The notes: generated by a model from the sequence alone, not told the origin. Shown: positions 34,078 through 45,905, counted from the stretch's first letter. The stretch: DNA of 64,000 nucleotides from Pollenia angustigena (GCA_930367215.1 OV884059.1:14098945-14162944), one strand, 5' to 3'. Numbers and translations are program-made.

Positions 34078-34451
34078 CCCTGCAAATAAAATTGGACCAC
34101 CTGATCCATTTTGATAAAATGGACTACTCCATGGACTGGTCCGATGTAATGCAAGCATGGACCATGTCATTGTTAAAAAGTGTTTGTAGTGAGACGACAT
34201 GTCTTCGTTTTTTAACGACATGCTTTCGTTTTTAAACGACTTCAAAACTAATCCTCTTGAGTATACCATGGAGTAGTTTTAAAACTACTCCTTAGTGGTC
34301 CAAAGGTGGGTTATATGGTCCTCTCCTAGGACATCGAAATGTTAAATAGACCAGGTTTTTTCCATACGTTTGGATTACTTTTGGATTAGTTCTGGTCCCT
34401 TGTGGACTACTCTTTACACGCGTGTTTGGACTGGTCCTATTATTTGCAGGG
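34078..34451. mobile_element. CCCTGCAAATAA-type TIR element, complete (unit 2)
   Basis: CCCTGCAAATAAAATTGGACC at the left and GGTCCTATTATTTGCAGGG at the right. The flanks here are AAAT and ATCG, so the TA duplication seen around the copy at 47179-47773 is not evident. It contains palindromes such as GGAGTAGTTTTAAAACTACTCC (split for length: GGAGTAGTTTT and AAAACTACTCC). Confidence 0.75.
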
Positions 34452-35920
34452 ATCGAATAGATATGGTAAAAGCAAGTGCTGGAATACTATCGATATTTAT
34501 CGATAGTTCAGATTTCACTATCGATATTACTATCGTCCGAATGTTTGTACTTGAGTACAGCGTTGCCAGAATTAAGATTTTATCTTATTTTTGAAGATTT
34601 TTTGAACATTTTTTATTTTTAGAAATAAAGACTTTTAACTTTAAGTTTGTACAACATACATCATTTTTTTACAGTTTTTTAAACAGTAAATTTTTAAAAC
34701 AATGAGGTTTTATATCAGATTGTTGTCTATTTGTATTGCACACTTGTACTTTTATACTAAAATGCATCAATAAGGGCATCAAAACATTAAGAAAGCATCA
34801 TAGATTCGCGGTTGTTCATTTTGGGAATATTGATGAAAAATAATTATTTGTTAAAAGAAAATATGTATGTATATTTATAAAGATTTATTTATTAAAGAAC
34901 AAGAAAGTTCTTGTATTTAGTACCAAAAGGTTAAACTAATGGAACTTAACCCTAGGATTATCGTGTTTTCCTTGCAATATTTTTCGAATATAACAAAAAA
35001 TATAGGCGTATAAATGATACGTGTTGAATCGAATGAAACTAATTTGGATTCTATTGGAGCAAACTAGTAAACTAGTGGGGTGAAATTTTATTCTTATGTA
35101 AAACTCTATGAAATTACCCTCTTGGCCAGACCGAATTCTTGTTTTCTTTTTCAAAAAGGACAAAATATCAAAAAAAAAAAAAGCAACGTGAATTCTATAA
35201 ATGATTTGTTCTGAATTGAATGAATCAAGTTTAAATAAAATGTGTGGTAGATGCGAAAAAGCAATGTGCAAAATTAAAGACTACATATTCGATTTAATAT
35301 GGTGTATGAGCTTCATAGCTCCCAAACTTAAATTTTTTTGCCCAAAATTTATACATCTCTTCTTTATATAAATGGACTTTATGTTCTTATTAATTAGAAA
35401 TTAAATGCATTTGAAATGTATTTTTTTTGGAAAATATAACTAAAAGCACAATTTTAAACCTACAATCTAATTTTGTATAAATATAATTATCCATAATAAA
35501 AAGAAGTTTCTTTTAAAAAAAATAATAATTTTTACTTTTTTGCCCTTGTTATAAAAAATTTAAAGATTTTTCTCTTTAAAATAAGATTTTCTTTCCAAAT
35601 CTTCTGGCAACGCTGCTTGAGTAGGAAATCTTAACCTAGTTTTTTATCAGGCTACAGTTCGTTTCTTTATCACTGTTTTCAACGTATGAGACGTACGCAC
35701 TATAGATATTTTATTGCAACTTAAGATAATGTTCCAAGTTCGTTTTGATTCTCAACCCAAAGGGTTATCAATCTATCGGACTTTTCCTCTATAGTCGTTC
35801 ATTGTATTGTTCTATGCTCGCAATTGCGTATATTTTTTATACAACATTGCAAAAAAAAATTGACATTTCAGTCCCTATGCAAACATATACAAATTTCGAG
35901 ATAAAAGCCTTTAATTAGTA

Positions 35921-36130
35921 CCCAGCAAAAACTTGGTAATGACTTGCTATTTGTAAGCGAATGTGGTAATGACTTATTTAACTCCCTATTTGTAAGCGAG
36001 GGTGGTAAGTACTTGCCTCCAATGACATCACCGTGTTAAAATAATGAGTTAAAATGCCAATGTATAAGTAGAGAAGAGTCGTTATATTAGCTTTTTAACT
36101 CATTACTTTGCAATGTAAGTTTTTGCTGGG
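35921..36130. mobile_element. TA-flanked MITE, 210 bp (unit 2 copy of 25855-26064)
   Basis: The same ends, TA flanks and position as in unit 1, with one or two substitutions by eye. It was therefore inserted before the segmental duplication. Confidence 0.88.
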
Positions 36131-36463
36131 TAGTTAAAAAAGAACAGCTTAGCAATCCGTATCATCTGCCATTCTTGTTGTTTGTATACATAACTGTAAT
36201 TCAGCGCGAATTGTGTGTGTATAGCTGCTGTTACATGTCTTCATAACTTTATTTTAAATAATTTAAATATCGATATTTTCGATATTTTAAGACTATCGAT
36301 TGTTTCCCAGCACTAGTTAAAGCCCTTATGACACTATATTTTTTATTCATTGAATTGATAGAAAGAAACAGTAAATATTGGAAACAGCAAACTATAAAAA
36401 ATTTAAACAAAGTTCTTTTTCAGTTTTTCTTTTATTAAGCTTCGTATACGCGTTGGTCTGATC

Positions 36464-37261
36464 TAGGGATTGCTGTTCGGTTTTAACCGAAACCGAAACC
36501 GCGGTTTTAAGTGCCAAAAACCGAAACCGAAAACCGACAAAAAAAAACCTCGGTTATAGCTTTTACTTTAACAATATTGTATTTATGCTTGAAGAAATTG
36601 AAAATTATACATAAAACTCGTGCTTCATATACAAAAACTTTATACATATCAGCCTGCAACAATGACAAGGTATTTCAAAATTCAAAATAAATACTAAGAA
36701 GAACAAATGTTACCTTTTTTACTCTTAATTAGATACCTAATTTGTGTGGCACAAACTACCACCTGGGCCTGGACTAGTATTTTGTATAGAATTTTTGTGA
36801 CTATTTAAAAAACTCACACCAACGAGCCCCTGTGCAAGGCTGGGACTTCTTTTATATGTATGGAGTTTTATGGCTATAGCAGGAACATTCTGTTGGGATA
36901 TAGAATAATTCTTTGAAAAACAATACATATGGTGGATACAATTTGCACAAAATTTTCATTTGGCCAATTGCGGCGCCTACGATGTTTAAATTTCCACTTT
37001 TTTTTTCTTTTTCTTATAAAAACACTTTGATTTTATACATAATAATTATATAAAAAAAAACTGGAAAAATTAAGGGTTAATAAAAGTACCTGAATTAAAA
37101 CAAATAAAAAATTGTATTGCATACAAACAAATATATATGTTTATGTATAAAGTTTAACTTTGATATTTTCAAAACCGAAAATCGAACCGAAACCGACCGG
37201 TTTTAATCATTTTAAAACCGAAAACGCGGTTTCACATTTTTACGGTTTTTAGCAAACTCTA
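36464..37261. mobile_element. hAT-type non-autonomous element, 798 bp
   Basis: Ends TAGGGATTGCTG and, inverted, TAGAGTTTGCTA. The 8-bp direct repeat GTCTGATC flanks both sides (36456-36463, 37262-37269). An 8-bp duplication and TAGRGNTTGC-type ends are characteristic of hAT transposons. Subterminal AAACCGAAACCG-like repeats are dense at both ends (36480-36545 and 37175-37250), as expected for transposase-binding sites. No transposase is present. The duplication boundary (37163) lies about 100 bp inside its right end. Confidence 0.88.
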
Positions 37262-37600
37262 GTCTGATCTGATGTTGATGTTATTATTAAAATTGCCTAA
37301 AAATATCTTGCAACTGTGTGAAAATTGTAAAAATGAATGACTCTGACATGGCACCATTGTCAGAAAAATTACAACATTGTAAGATCTGACCACCGTCTGA
37401 ACGAAGCTTTATGATATTGTTTATTCTATTAAAAGTTGTCAAAATTTTTTGTTTATGAGAAACATAAAAACAAAACAAACAAAAAGCGGTAAATCGCTGA
37501 ATTTGCCCCTAAACCGCTGATTCAACAACACGTTTATTCACCCTTATCGTGTCCTTAATGTACTTTAATATACGCAGTAAAATTTAAAAAAAAAAGAAAA

Positions 37601-39240
37601 CAAGTAAGAAAGTATAGTCGGTCAAGACCGACCATATGATACCCTACACCACAGTATTAAAAAACACATCATGCTTATATGCCCATATAAATATGGATTT
37701 ATCTATGTTTATAAAACTCATTAAAATCGGGTTAAAAGTTTGTGAGGGGCCCCTACCTCCCCTTGTGGTCCTATTTTTGAAAAACTGTATAGCTTATGTG
37801 TCCATAAAGATATGGATCTATCTATGTTTTAAATTTCATTAAAATCGGTTTGAGAGGCAGAAATTGCCCCTATCTCCCCTCGTGGTCCTATTTTTTAAAA
37901 AATGCATATATTTTGTGTCCATATAGATATGGTTCTATCTATGTTTTAAATTTCATTGAAATCGGTTGGATAGTTTCTGAGAGGATGAAATGTCCCCCTA
38001 TCTTCCCTCGTGGTCCTACGATTTGGCCCATTTTCAATAGGCTTGGTCCTTGTACCAATAAGAATCTATGACCCAAATTTCATCAAATTATCTCCAAAAT
38101 TGCCAGCCAGCCTGCCAGCCAGCCGGACGGACATCGTTAGTTCGACACAGAAAGTGATTCTAAGACGATCGGTATACTTTAAGGTGGGTCTAGGACCAAT
38201 ATTTTAAGGCGTTACACACATCAGCACAAATGCATAATACCCTCTCCACTATTGTGGTGTGGGTACAAAAATTCTACATGGCATATTTAAAATACGCCTA
38301 CGACTGTTTGGTAATAGATTAAAGAGAACGTGAACTTACTTCCTTTAATCTATTACCAAGCAATCGTAGGCGAATTTTAAATAAGCCAAACACGATAACG
38401 GTGAATATTTCAAGCTTGAAATGTCAATTTTAAGTGTCATATTGTGGATCTTAGAATAAGTACATAGCTAAAGCTTTAAGGTTTACCAAAGGTTGGCTTG
38501 AGCAAAGAGTGTGTGAAATATTGAAGAAATAAGACTATTGTAAAATGCTTTCTAAATTGAAGTTCAACTCATAGAAGCACATTCCAAAAAATGGTTAATA
38601 GAACTTTACAGATCTTTAAACTATAAATCTCAAAGGAACATTACTAATCTATTAAGCTTGTTTTTTTAAGATTATCTATAGAAAAGTTCTTAAATCGTTA
38701 CTGATGATGTCGTTATGATAATAAACAAGGACAAATAATTCCACTTCAATATATTTGACCTTGAAGGGGGTTACTTTAACTAACAAAACAATAAAAAAAA
38801 AACTGTAAAAATATTTATTTTTCTTTATACATACATAGTTATTTTTAAATATGTATGAATTTTTGTTATTTTAAAATAAAATAAAAAAAAAAAAAAATGA
38901 ATAAAATAACAAATATTTATTTAACTCCATTTATGTAAACAAAAAGTACACAAAAAAATTAAAACTTTAACTACGTTTTTTGATCAGGGGCCTTATTACC
39001 GAATTCGATATCAAGTAAGCTATCGTTTCGAGTAAACTATCGAATTTTTCTGCATACGATAGGCACTGACGTATCGAATGAAAACTAGAGAGATGTTATG
39101 TCTTTGGTTACTCGATATCGAATTACGATACATTTCATTCGATTCATTTTTGTTTTTTTTTAAGCTACAAATTTCCAATGTTAAGGTAAAAATTGTACAC
39201 ACAGAAAACAAATTGGTTGGAAAACGGTTGCAGTAATAAA
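37601..39240 (+). repeat. Tandem repeat unit a (1640 bp)
   Basis: Starts CAAGTAAGAAAGTATAGTCG followed by the palindrome GGTCAAGACCGACC, then three ~118-bp subrepeats (37690-38035) sharing ATGGATTTATCTATGTTTTA, TTAAAATCGG and CCCTCGTGGTCCTA. After a CAGCCGGACGGACATCGTTA block (38115-38140) it closes with ATAATACCCTCTCCACTATT, complementary to the TACCCTACACCAC start. It continues through a hairpin (38280-38387), satellite-like words and GATATCGAATTCGATAC-type palindromes (38995-39130). The sequence is of a type I associate with abundant non-coding dipteran repeats of uncertain class. No gene was found. Confidence 0.85.
38280..38387. repeat. Hairpin element within the tandem repeat
   Basis: GGCATATTTAAAATACGCCT and the following CTACCAA-type block pair with TTACCAAGCAATCGTAGGCG and AATTTTAAATAAGCC; arms are about 45 bp and the loop AGAACGTGAACTTACTT is short. 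The second tandem unit has the same hairpin at about 39945-40050. Confidence 0.75.
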
Positions 39241-40904
39241 CAAGTAAGAAAGTATAGTCGGTCAAGACCGACCATATGATAACCTACACCACAGTATTAA
39301 AAAACACATCATGCTTATATGCCCATATAAATATGGATTTATCTATGTTTATAAAACTCATTAAAATCGGGTTAAAAGTTTGTGAGGGGCCCCTACCTCC
39401 CCTTGTGGTCCTATTTTTGAAAAACTGTATAGCTTATGTGTCCATATAGATATGGATCTATCTATGTTTTAAATTTCATTAAAATCGGTTTGAGAGGCAG
39501 AAATTGCCCCTATCTCCCCTCTTGGTCCTTTTTTTTTTAAAAATGCATATATTTTGTGTCCATATAGATATGGTTCTATCTATGTTTAAAATTTCATTGA
39601 AATCGGTCTGATAGTTTCTGAGAGGATGAAATGTCCCCCATCTTCCCTCGTGGTCCTACGATTTGGCCCATTTTCAATAGGCTTGGTCCTTGTGACAATA
39701 AGAATCTATGACCCAAATTTCATCAAATTATCTCCAAAATTGCGACCTGTACTTTGCGCACAAGGTTACATGGACAGCCAGCCAGCCGGACGGACATCGT
39801 TAGTTCGACACAGAAAGTGATTCTAAGACGATCGGTATACTTTAAGGTGGGTCTAGGACCAATATTTTAAGGCGTTACACACATCAGCACAAATGCATAA
39901 TACCCTCTCCACTATTGTGGTGTGGGTACAAAAATTCTACATGGCATATTTAAAATACGCCTACGACTGTTTGGTAATAGATTAAAGAGAACGTGAACTT
40001 ACTTCCTTTAATCTATTACCAAGCAATCGTAAGCGAATTTTAAATAAGCCAAGCACGATAACGGTGAATATTTCAAGCTTGAAATGTCAATTTTAATTGT
40101 CATATTGTGGATCTTAGAATAAGTACATAGCTAAAGCTTTAAGGTTTACCAAAGGTTGGCTTGAGCAAAGAGTGTGTGAAATATTGAAGAAATAAGACTA
40201 TTGTAAAATGCTTTCTAAATTGAAGTTCAACTCATAGAAGCACATTCCAAAAAATGGTTAATAGAACTTTACAGATCTTTAAACTATAAATCTCAAAGGA
40301 ACATTACTAATCTATTAAGCTTGTTTTTTTAAGATTATCTATAGAAAAGTTCTTAAATCGTTACTGATGATGTCGTTATGATAATAAACAAGGACAAATA
40401 ATTCCACTTCAATATATTTGACCTTGAAGGGGTTACTTTGACAAACAAAACAATAAAAAAAAACTGTAAAAATATTTATTTTTCTTTATACATACATAGT
40501 TATTTTTAAATATGTATGAATATTTGTTATTTTAAAATAAAATAAAAAAAAAATGAATAAAATAACAAATATTTATTTAACTCCATTTATGTAAACAAAA
40601 AGTACACAAAAAAAGTTAATAAAGAAAACTTTAACTACGGGTTTTGATCAGGGGCCTAATTACCGCATTCGATATCGAGTAAGCTATCGTTTCGAGTAAA
40701 CTATCGAATTTTTCTGCATACGATAGGCACTGACGTATCGAATGAAAACTAGAGAGATGTTATGTCTTTGGTTACTCGATATCGAATTACGATACATTTC
40801 ATTCGATTCATTTTTGTTTTTTTTTAAGCTACAAATTTCCAATGTTAAGGTAAAAATTGTACACACAGAAAACAAATTGGTTGGAAAACGGTTGCAGTAA
40901 TAAA
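39241..40904 (+). repeat. Tandem repeat unit b (1664 bp)
   Basis: Starts at CAAGTAAGAAAGTATAGTCG immediately after unit a and ends at GTTGCAGTAATAAA, matching the end of unit a. It differs by scattered substitutions and small indels. It keeps a segment (GCGACCTGTACTTTGCGCAC, about 39743) that unit a has lost at 38100, and carries about 13 extra bases near 40618. Confidence 0.9.
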
Positions 40905-43004
40905 ATATTGATCAGGAAATATAATTTATTATTGCAACTATTAAAAATGTGTAATTCTAACTGATTTTAAATACTTATGATTATTAAAACGTAATTCTAG
41001 CTGAAATATGATTCCTTCAATTCTTTTATTAGTTATGATAACTTATATCATTTAATACTAAAAATTAGTACGAATAGTGTCAATCACAACCAATTACTGA
41101 ATATTGGTTTTTACAATCAATAATTTAATTTTGTCAATACATTTTATAATATAATTGCTTATTCATATATTGCAGCTAAATATTGATTGTTAGTATGGTT
41201 TGAATTCCTGTACAACATATGAAAATATAATTATTTGGTTTTCACAACCAAAAAAAAGCTATATGTCCCTATTGTTTATTGTGAGTACTAAACTAATTAT
41301 AAGCTGGATTTTCTGTCAAAAGTAAAAAATAAATTATTTAATAAAATAAGTTTTAATATCATATTTAAAAAATATTTGGTCCGATCAATATCGTACATGT
41401 GGGCTATCTCTTTAGCACGCTCTATAGACTCCAATCGATCACTAGACCCGTCAAACACTATTTCCACCTTCTGAGCTTATCCATCAAATCCATTTTGGAC
41501 TCAGCGGCTGTTGATGCTACATAAAATATCTTAATAAATATACTCACAAAACAATGGAATTATTTTGATTTTATATCTAATAAATCGGGCAAATGGTTGT
41601 TAATGCAACCGTTGGGAAAAATATATTAGTGAAGTCTATCAAATCTTTTGTTATGAACACCAATTATGTGTTAATTCAGTTGTTTTCTAATAATCATACA
41701 ATATCTGATAGTGTACTAACTTTTTTATAAATCATTAAATTTCTTCTTTTCTATAGATAAAATCAGTTCTGCAGAGCTTTTCCATAGATGAGTAAAGACA
41801 ATTGTGAAAAGCTTTCTAAATTGAAATTCAACTCATGGAAGCACATTCGAAAAAATGGTAAATAGAACTTTACTTATCTATAAACTATAAACCTCAAAGG
41901 AACATTCCTAATCTATTAAGCTTTTTTTAGATTCTCTTTAGAAAATTTCTTAACAAGTTTTCTAATTCTTAAACACGACTTAATTTATCTTTTCATTTAG
42001 AATAGTTGTCGTTAAAATGATCAAAAGCTATTTTAAAGAAAGCTTTTTTTCACTTGTGTAAAAGTTGAAAGAGATGTCTACCTATATTCTATAGAATTCC
42101 AAATGTAAAGTACGCGGAATTTAAATCCTTATTACATCAGTAGATTTAAAAAATTTCAATGGAAATTTTTAATTTTTCGCTTATTATGAGAAACACAAAA
42201 ACTTTTAGGTTTAAGCTTATTGGGCAAACTGTTGTTAATTTTGTTGAAGTTTTACAACGACAAAAAAAAAACAAACTCAGTTAATTGTTTGATTTGGTAA
42301 CAAAGTAATTGCAAATATAACGTACATTTATGTACTCACTTTCTCCCCCACTTCTTTAGCAGTCTTGACAAAAACATTTAAAACATTAACAAATAACGTA
42401 AGTTTGTTCTAAATCGATAAATGTTTAAAAAAAAAAGATGTTTAAACTAAAAAAAGCTCCCTGGGGTATTAAAGCAACAACGAGTGGCTCAAAGTGCTTA
42501 TTGTACTTCATGTTGTCACAGATTTTGAGAAAATTAATTTTGCAGATTAGGCTGGCATTAGTTTGAAATAACACCACGAGTTTTATTTCATTCATTCTTT
42601 TCATTGTCTCCGTTTTTTTTTTCTTGTTTAAATGTCAATTTTGTTGGCATTTGTTGTGTATCTTCATCAGTTTTAAGTTGAAAGTTTAAAGGCGTTTTGA
42701 AATACACCCTACCATGACAAAATGGGGGTGGCAATTAAAGATGAGCAAAACACTTGAAAATGTTTTGCTAATGGCTATCGATCAATCATGTTCTCGTTTA
42801 GGTACAACGAATTCAAGTTGTCAAAATAATTTTTTACAAAATTATTCATAGAATGCCAGTTTTTTTTTTTTTTTGTTGCAAAATTATAGTTTTGTAAATC
42901 TCTGCTGGATCTTGTCCAGATAAGAGTCAAAAACTTCTACAAACGGAATGACAAACTTATATAAACCCTTTCCAACTGTGTTGAAGGGTATAAATACTAA
43001 AAGT
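40905..43004. other. AT-rich stretch with one degenerate coding-like block
   Basis: Mostly AT-rich non-coding DNA, with satellite-like words at 41740-41960. On the minus strand, 41525-41385 reads STAAESKMDLMDKLR then, one frame over, KVEIVFDGSSDRLESIERAK and EIAHMYDIDRTK, with a TATGTAG acceptor-like site before it. This looks like a coding block with a single frameshift, but I do not recognise the protein. CTGCTGGATCTTGTCC and AGGGTATAAATAC words near 42905-42990 resemble common dipteran repeats. Confidence 0.3.
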
Positions 43005-43150
43005 TTTTATTTATTTATTTATTTTTTATTTATTTATTTTCTTTTCGATGCCCCATACACAAGACTTAAGTCTTATATTGTAGTATGGAACTGAGCTTAC
43101 ATAAATACAATGAATCAGATAACAAAACTGTATTACATATTATTAAGTAA

Positions 43151-43743
43151 TTATTAGTATTGTGGTTATTTTATTGAACTATTTATGGTGTTTTTAATCC
43201 AAATTTTTAATATTTTTAATTTAGGCTTAAGTTCATTAAATTTAATTTTCATTAAATTATTTTTATGAAGAAAGGAATTTTACAACATGAAAATCAATTA
43301 AAATTTACTGATAATTTTTCATTCTTTGACTCAATCTGGGCTCGAACCCAGGTGTTTACGGACAGGTTACCCTGACATGTTTCGATTGCAACCACTCAAT
43401 CTCCTCAGAGGGCTTGCCGTTTAACACTCGCAGCCATCGACGACTGCTGACGTCATTAGTCAAACATCAATCCTTAAACCAAATTGTATTCAACCTTTGG
43501 AAGATCGAAATTTGCTTTGAATGATTATCTATTTTAATTTATTTTAACATGTTATTCCTTTACTTTTGTTTTTTCGTACTTTTGTCAAGAATTCTTCTTG
43601 AAGTTCAAAGTACATATTTTTTGTTTTTTCATATTTTTGTCTTTCTTTTTCTTGTTGACCTTTTCAGCACAACTTGAAGGACAAAATGCAAACATAGAGC
43701 TCGTGCCTTAGCTTTAACAATTATTAGTATTGTGTAATTAAAA
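43151..43743 (-). mobile_element. tRNA-derived SINE in the LINE 3' UTR
   Basis: On the minus strand it starts ACAATACTAATAATTGTTAA (43743), runs through AAGCTAAGGCACGAGCTC, CGTCGATGGCTGCGAGTG, a B box GGTTCGAGCCC (about 43348) and TTCCTTTCTTCATAAAAATA, and ends CACAATACTAATAATTA (43151). A short TAATTAC duplication can be read on both sides. CACAATACTAATAATT is thus present at both ends of the element. Confidence 0.78.
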
Positions 43744-43830
43744 AATTAAAATAGGATTAATTATAATTTAGTTTTATATGACAATCTTAGCAAAAATCAA
43801 TATAAAGCATGCAAAAATATAAATATAAAT

Positions 43831-45567
43831 TCAACGTGAAAAATGGCAAAAAATATATTTCCTGAATTGTCGTGCGTTACTAATGGTCTGTAATCTATAG
43901 GGAATTACGTTCCAGAGACTGATGGCATGAATAAAGAATTGATACTTGGAGATCAGAGTTTGATAAGCAAATGCAATAATTCGTTTACCTCTGGGAAGCG
44001 TTGAAAAACTTAGACGCTCATCAAGATGCTCCGGTTGATGTGTATATATAATTTTATGCATGAACAGCAAAATGCGCACCTTTAAATAATTATCAAAGCT
44101 AATGCCATAGAGCAATGTTGAGTAAGGGGAGATATGATCAGATCTTCTAAGGCCATATATATACCGAATAATGTTATTAAAGGTCACATTTAGTTTTCTT
44201 TTACTTTTATTATCACAACTGGCAAATAGTTCACAGCCATACAATAAAATAGGTATTAGGTAAGATTTAGCAAGGAGAGTTCCAATTTTAATTGGAGTAC
44301 AATACTGAGTTTGCCAGAGATTTCTTAACATTGAATACGTTCGACCACACACAAAATTAAAGTGGTTAGACCAGGTGAGAGTGTTGTTAAAATATACACC
44401 AAGATTTTTGACCGAGTTTACAATATCAATGGACTGGTTGTTTATGGACAATATAGGATTAAAATCAAGTTTCAATAACCTCCTTTTAATAATTAACGCT
44501 TTCGACTTAATAGGATTTATTGCCAGACCATTAGCAGTAGCCCAATCATAAACACGACCTAACTCCTGGTTTAGTGTCCTCACACATTCATCAACCGCAG
44601 TATTGTTGCAACTAATGTAAAGCTGGACGTCGTCAGCATACAATCTAACCCTGCAGTATTCGAGTTTACTCTGAAGATCATTTACGTATAATGAAAAGAG
44701 AAGAGGACCTAAGATCGAGCCTTGCGGAACACCCCGGATTAATGGTAATGTGGTCGAAACGGAGGAAGGTGTTTCAACATATTGACATCTGTCAGTTAGA
44801 TATGAATTTATTAAGCATGTGGCAGTTGATGCGAATCCAAACATATTTTTAAGCTTATAACACAAAATGCTGTGGTCAACCGTGTCAAATGCCCTGGAAT
44901 GATCCAGGAGAACTAAAAATGTAACATTACCGCATTCTACCTGTTGTCTTATGTCCTCAGCAACATCCACAAGAGCCGTAACACAGCTGTGATTTTCACG
45001 GAAACCAGATTGACGACCAGTCAGTATTTGTGAGATTTGTTTATGAATTAATCTTTCAAAAACTTTAGATAAAAATGGCAAGATTGCTATTGGCCTGTAA
45101 TCAGAATTGGATTTTGGTATAGGAATAATCTTTGCCAGTTTCCATATTTTTGGATACTGGTTGGTGGTAAAAATCTTATTAAAAACAAAAGTTATAAAAG
45201 GAAGAAGTTTAAGAATGAGGATCTTCAAAAACCTAGGATCAATTCCGTCCACACCAACTGCATTAGATTTTATTGATAATAAACTGGATAAGACGTCAGA
45301 CTGCCCAACATTAGTAAAATAGAAATTATTGTGTGCACTGTCATTAGCGAGGTTATAGTAAGCAGCAGATGGAGCCACATATGGGATATTTAAAAACTGG
45401 TTATTTAGGACGTTAGCGTCGATAGTACAGGACCCTTGCCTACAAGCCTTACCAATACCAATTTCACGAATTGCTTGCCAAGTTTTTTTTCGACCGTATG
45501 GCAGCGGAAAACTTTGAAGCATAGTTATGCATGCCTTTTTATTGGAAACAATTTCAATTGGTGACAT
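43831..45567 (-). CDS. Non-LTR retrotransposon reverse transcriptase (578 codons)
   Basis: Copies element RNA into DNA at a nicked target. Motifs in order: RKKTWQAIREI linker (26-36); KIWKLAKIIPIPK (140-152); DYRPIAILPFLSKVFERLIH (156-175); RQSGFRENHSC (185-195); motif A LLDHSRAFDTVDH with catalytic Asp (220-232); GVPQGSILGPLLFSLYVNDL (279-298); catalytic YADD (310-313); GLAINPIKSK (347-356); LGVYFNNTLTW (389-399); and a C-terminal HAISLWNVIPYRL (547-559). The wording of motif A and GVPQGSILGP, and the lack of RNase H, suggest the CR1/L2/Jockey group; exact clade is not certain. The Met start is not the true start: one base out of frame, upstream codons read RKFAFSDNELIYNAK and IIQIIESIDNMKTGIFIQN (about 45700-45585), so a 1-bp frameshift lies near 45580. 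Apart from this the frame is open, so the insertion may be fairly young. Confidence 0.93.
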   Translation of the reverse strand: MSPIEIVSNKKACITMLQSFPLPYGRKKTWQAIREIGIGKACRQGSCTIDANVLNNQFLNIPYVAPSAAYYNLANDSAHNNFYFTNVGQSDVLSSLLSIKSNAVGVDGIDPRFLKILILKLLPFITFVFNKIFTTNQYPKIWKLAKIIPIPKSNSDYRPIAILPFLSKVFERLIHKQISQILTGRQSGFRENHSCVTALVDVAEDIRQQVECGNVTFLVLLDHSRAFDTVDHSILCYKLKNMFGFASTATCLINSYLTDRCQYVETPSSVSTTLPLIRGVPQGSILGPLLFSLYVNDLQSKLEYCRVRLYADDVQLYISCNNTAVDECVRTLNQELGRVYDWATANGLAINPIKSKALIIKRRLLKLDFNPILSINNQSIDIVNSVKNLGVYFNNTLTWSNHFNFVCGRTYSMLRNLWQTQYCTPIKIGTLLAKSYLIPILLYGCELFASCDNKSKRKLNVTFNNIIRYIYGLRRSDHISPYSTLLYGISFDNYLKVRILLFMHKIIYTHQPEHLDERLSFSTLPRGKRIIAFAYQTLISKYQFFIHAISLWNVIPYRLQTISNARQFRKYIFCHFSR

Positions 45568-45718
45568 AAATTCAATGTAAGTTTTGGATGAAAATTCCAG
45601 TTTTCATGTTATCGATCGACTCAATAATCTGAATAATTTTAGCATTATAAATAAGTTCATTGTCGGAAAATGCAAATTTGCGTTTCTGCTCGTATAGAGT
45701 AGTTCATTGCCTCTACTT

Positions 45719-45905
45719 CACTGATAGAAAAGGCTTCATAACGCTGATGTATTTTGACTACTATGACAAGTGTCTTCTTCAATGAAACGAAACAGCGGCA
45801 TCACAGAAATGACGAATAGGAGTCAGTTTAATAAAACATGTCATCAGTGCGATGACCCAGTAACACCGAAGAAAGGACTCATTACATAGCATCAATGTAA
45901 TGGCT
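45719..45905. mobile_element. Fragment of a CACTGATAGAAAA MITE
   Basis: CACTGATAGAAAAGGCTTCA then AACGCTGATGTATTTTGAC matches, inverted, the right end of the element at 50696-52082. Homology continues (GGCATCACAGAAATG, CAGTGCGATGAC, AGGACTCATTA) to about 45905. The other end is missing. Confidence 0.75.

Larger units (their letters stand above)
27946..37163 (+). repeat. Tandem segmental duplication, unit 2 (9.2 kb)
   Basis: Collinear with 17281-27945. Segments only here are the elements at 28076-29940 and 30878-31815, a 17-bp AAACCGCAAGAATG-containing insert at about 32287, about 130 bp at 32940-33070, and the right end of the 34.4 kb element. Segments lost here include about 35 bp near 31995, about 38 bp near 32757 and about 30 bp near 37068. 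The right boundary (TTTAACTTTGA, 37163) continues into the right half of a hAT element that unit 1 lacks. Confidence 0.93.
43005..45716 (-). mobile_element. 5'-truncated CR1/L2-like LINE with AATA-repeat tail and nested SINE
   Basis: Minus-strand order: linker remnant (45716-45590), RT ORF (45567-43831), 3' UTR (43830-43744), a SINE insertion (43743-43151), the rest of the UTR, then a tail of AAATAAATAAATAAAAAATA type (43043-43005). The 5' end, with ORF1 and the endonuclease, is missing. The sequence is cut at 45716 where a MITE fragment (45719) begins. Truncated 5' ends and short tandem tails are typical of target-primed insertion. Confidence 0.85.
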
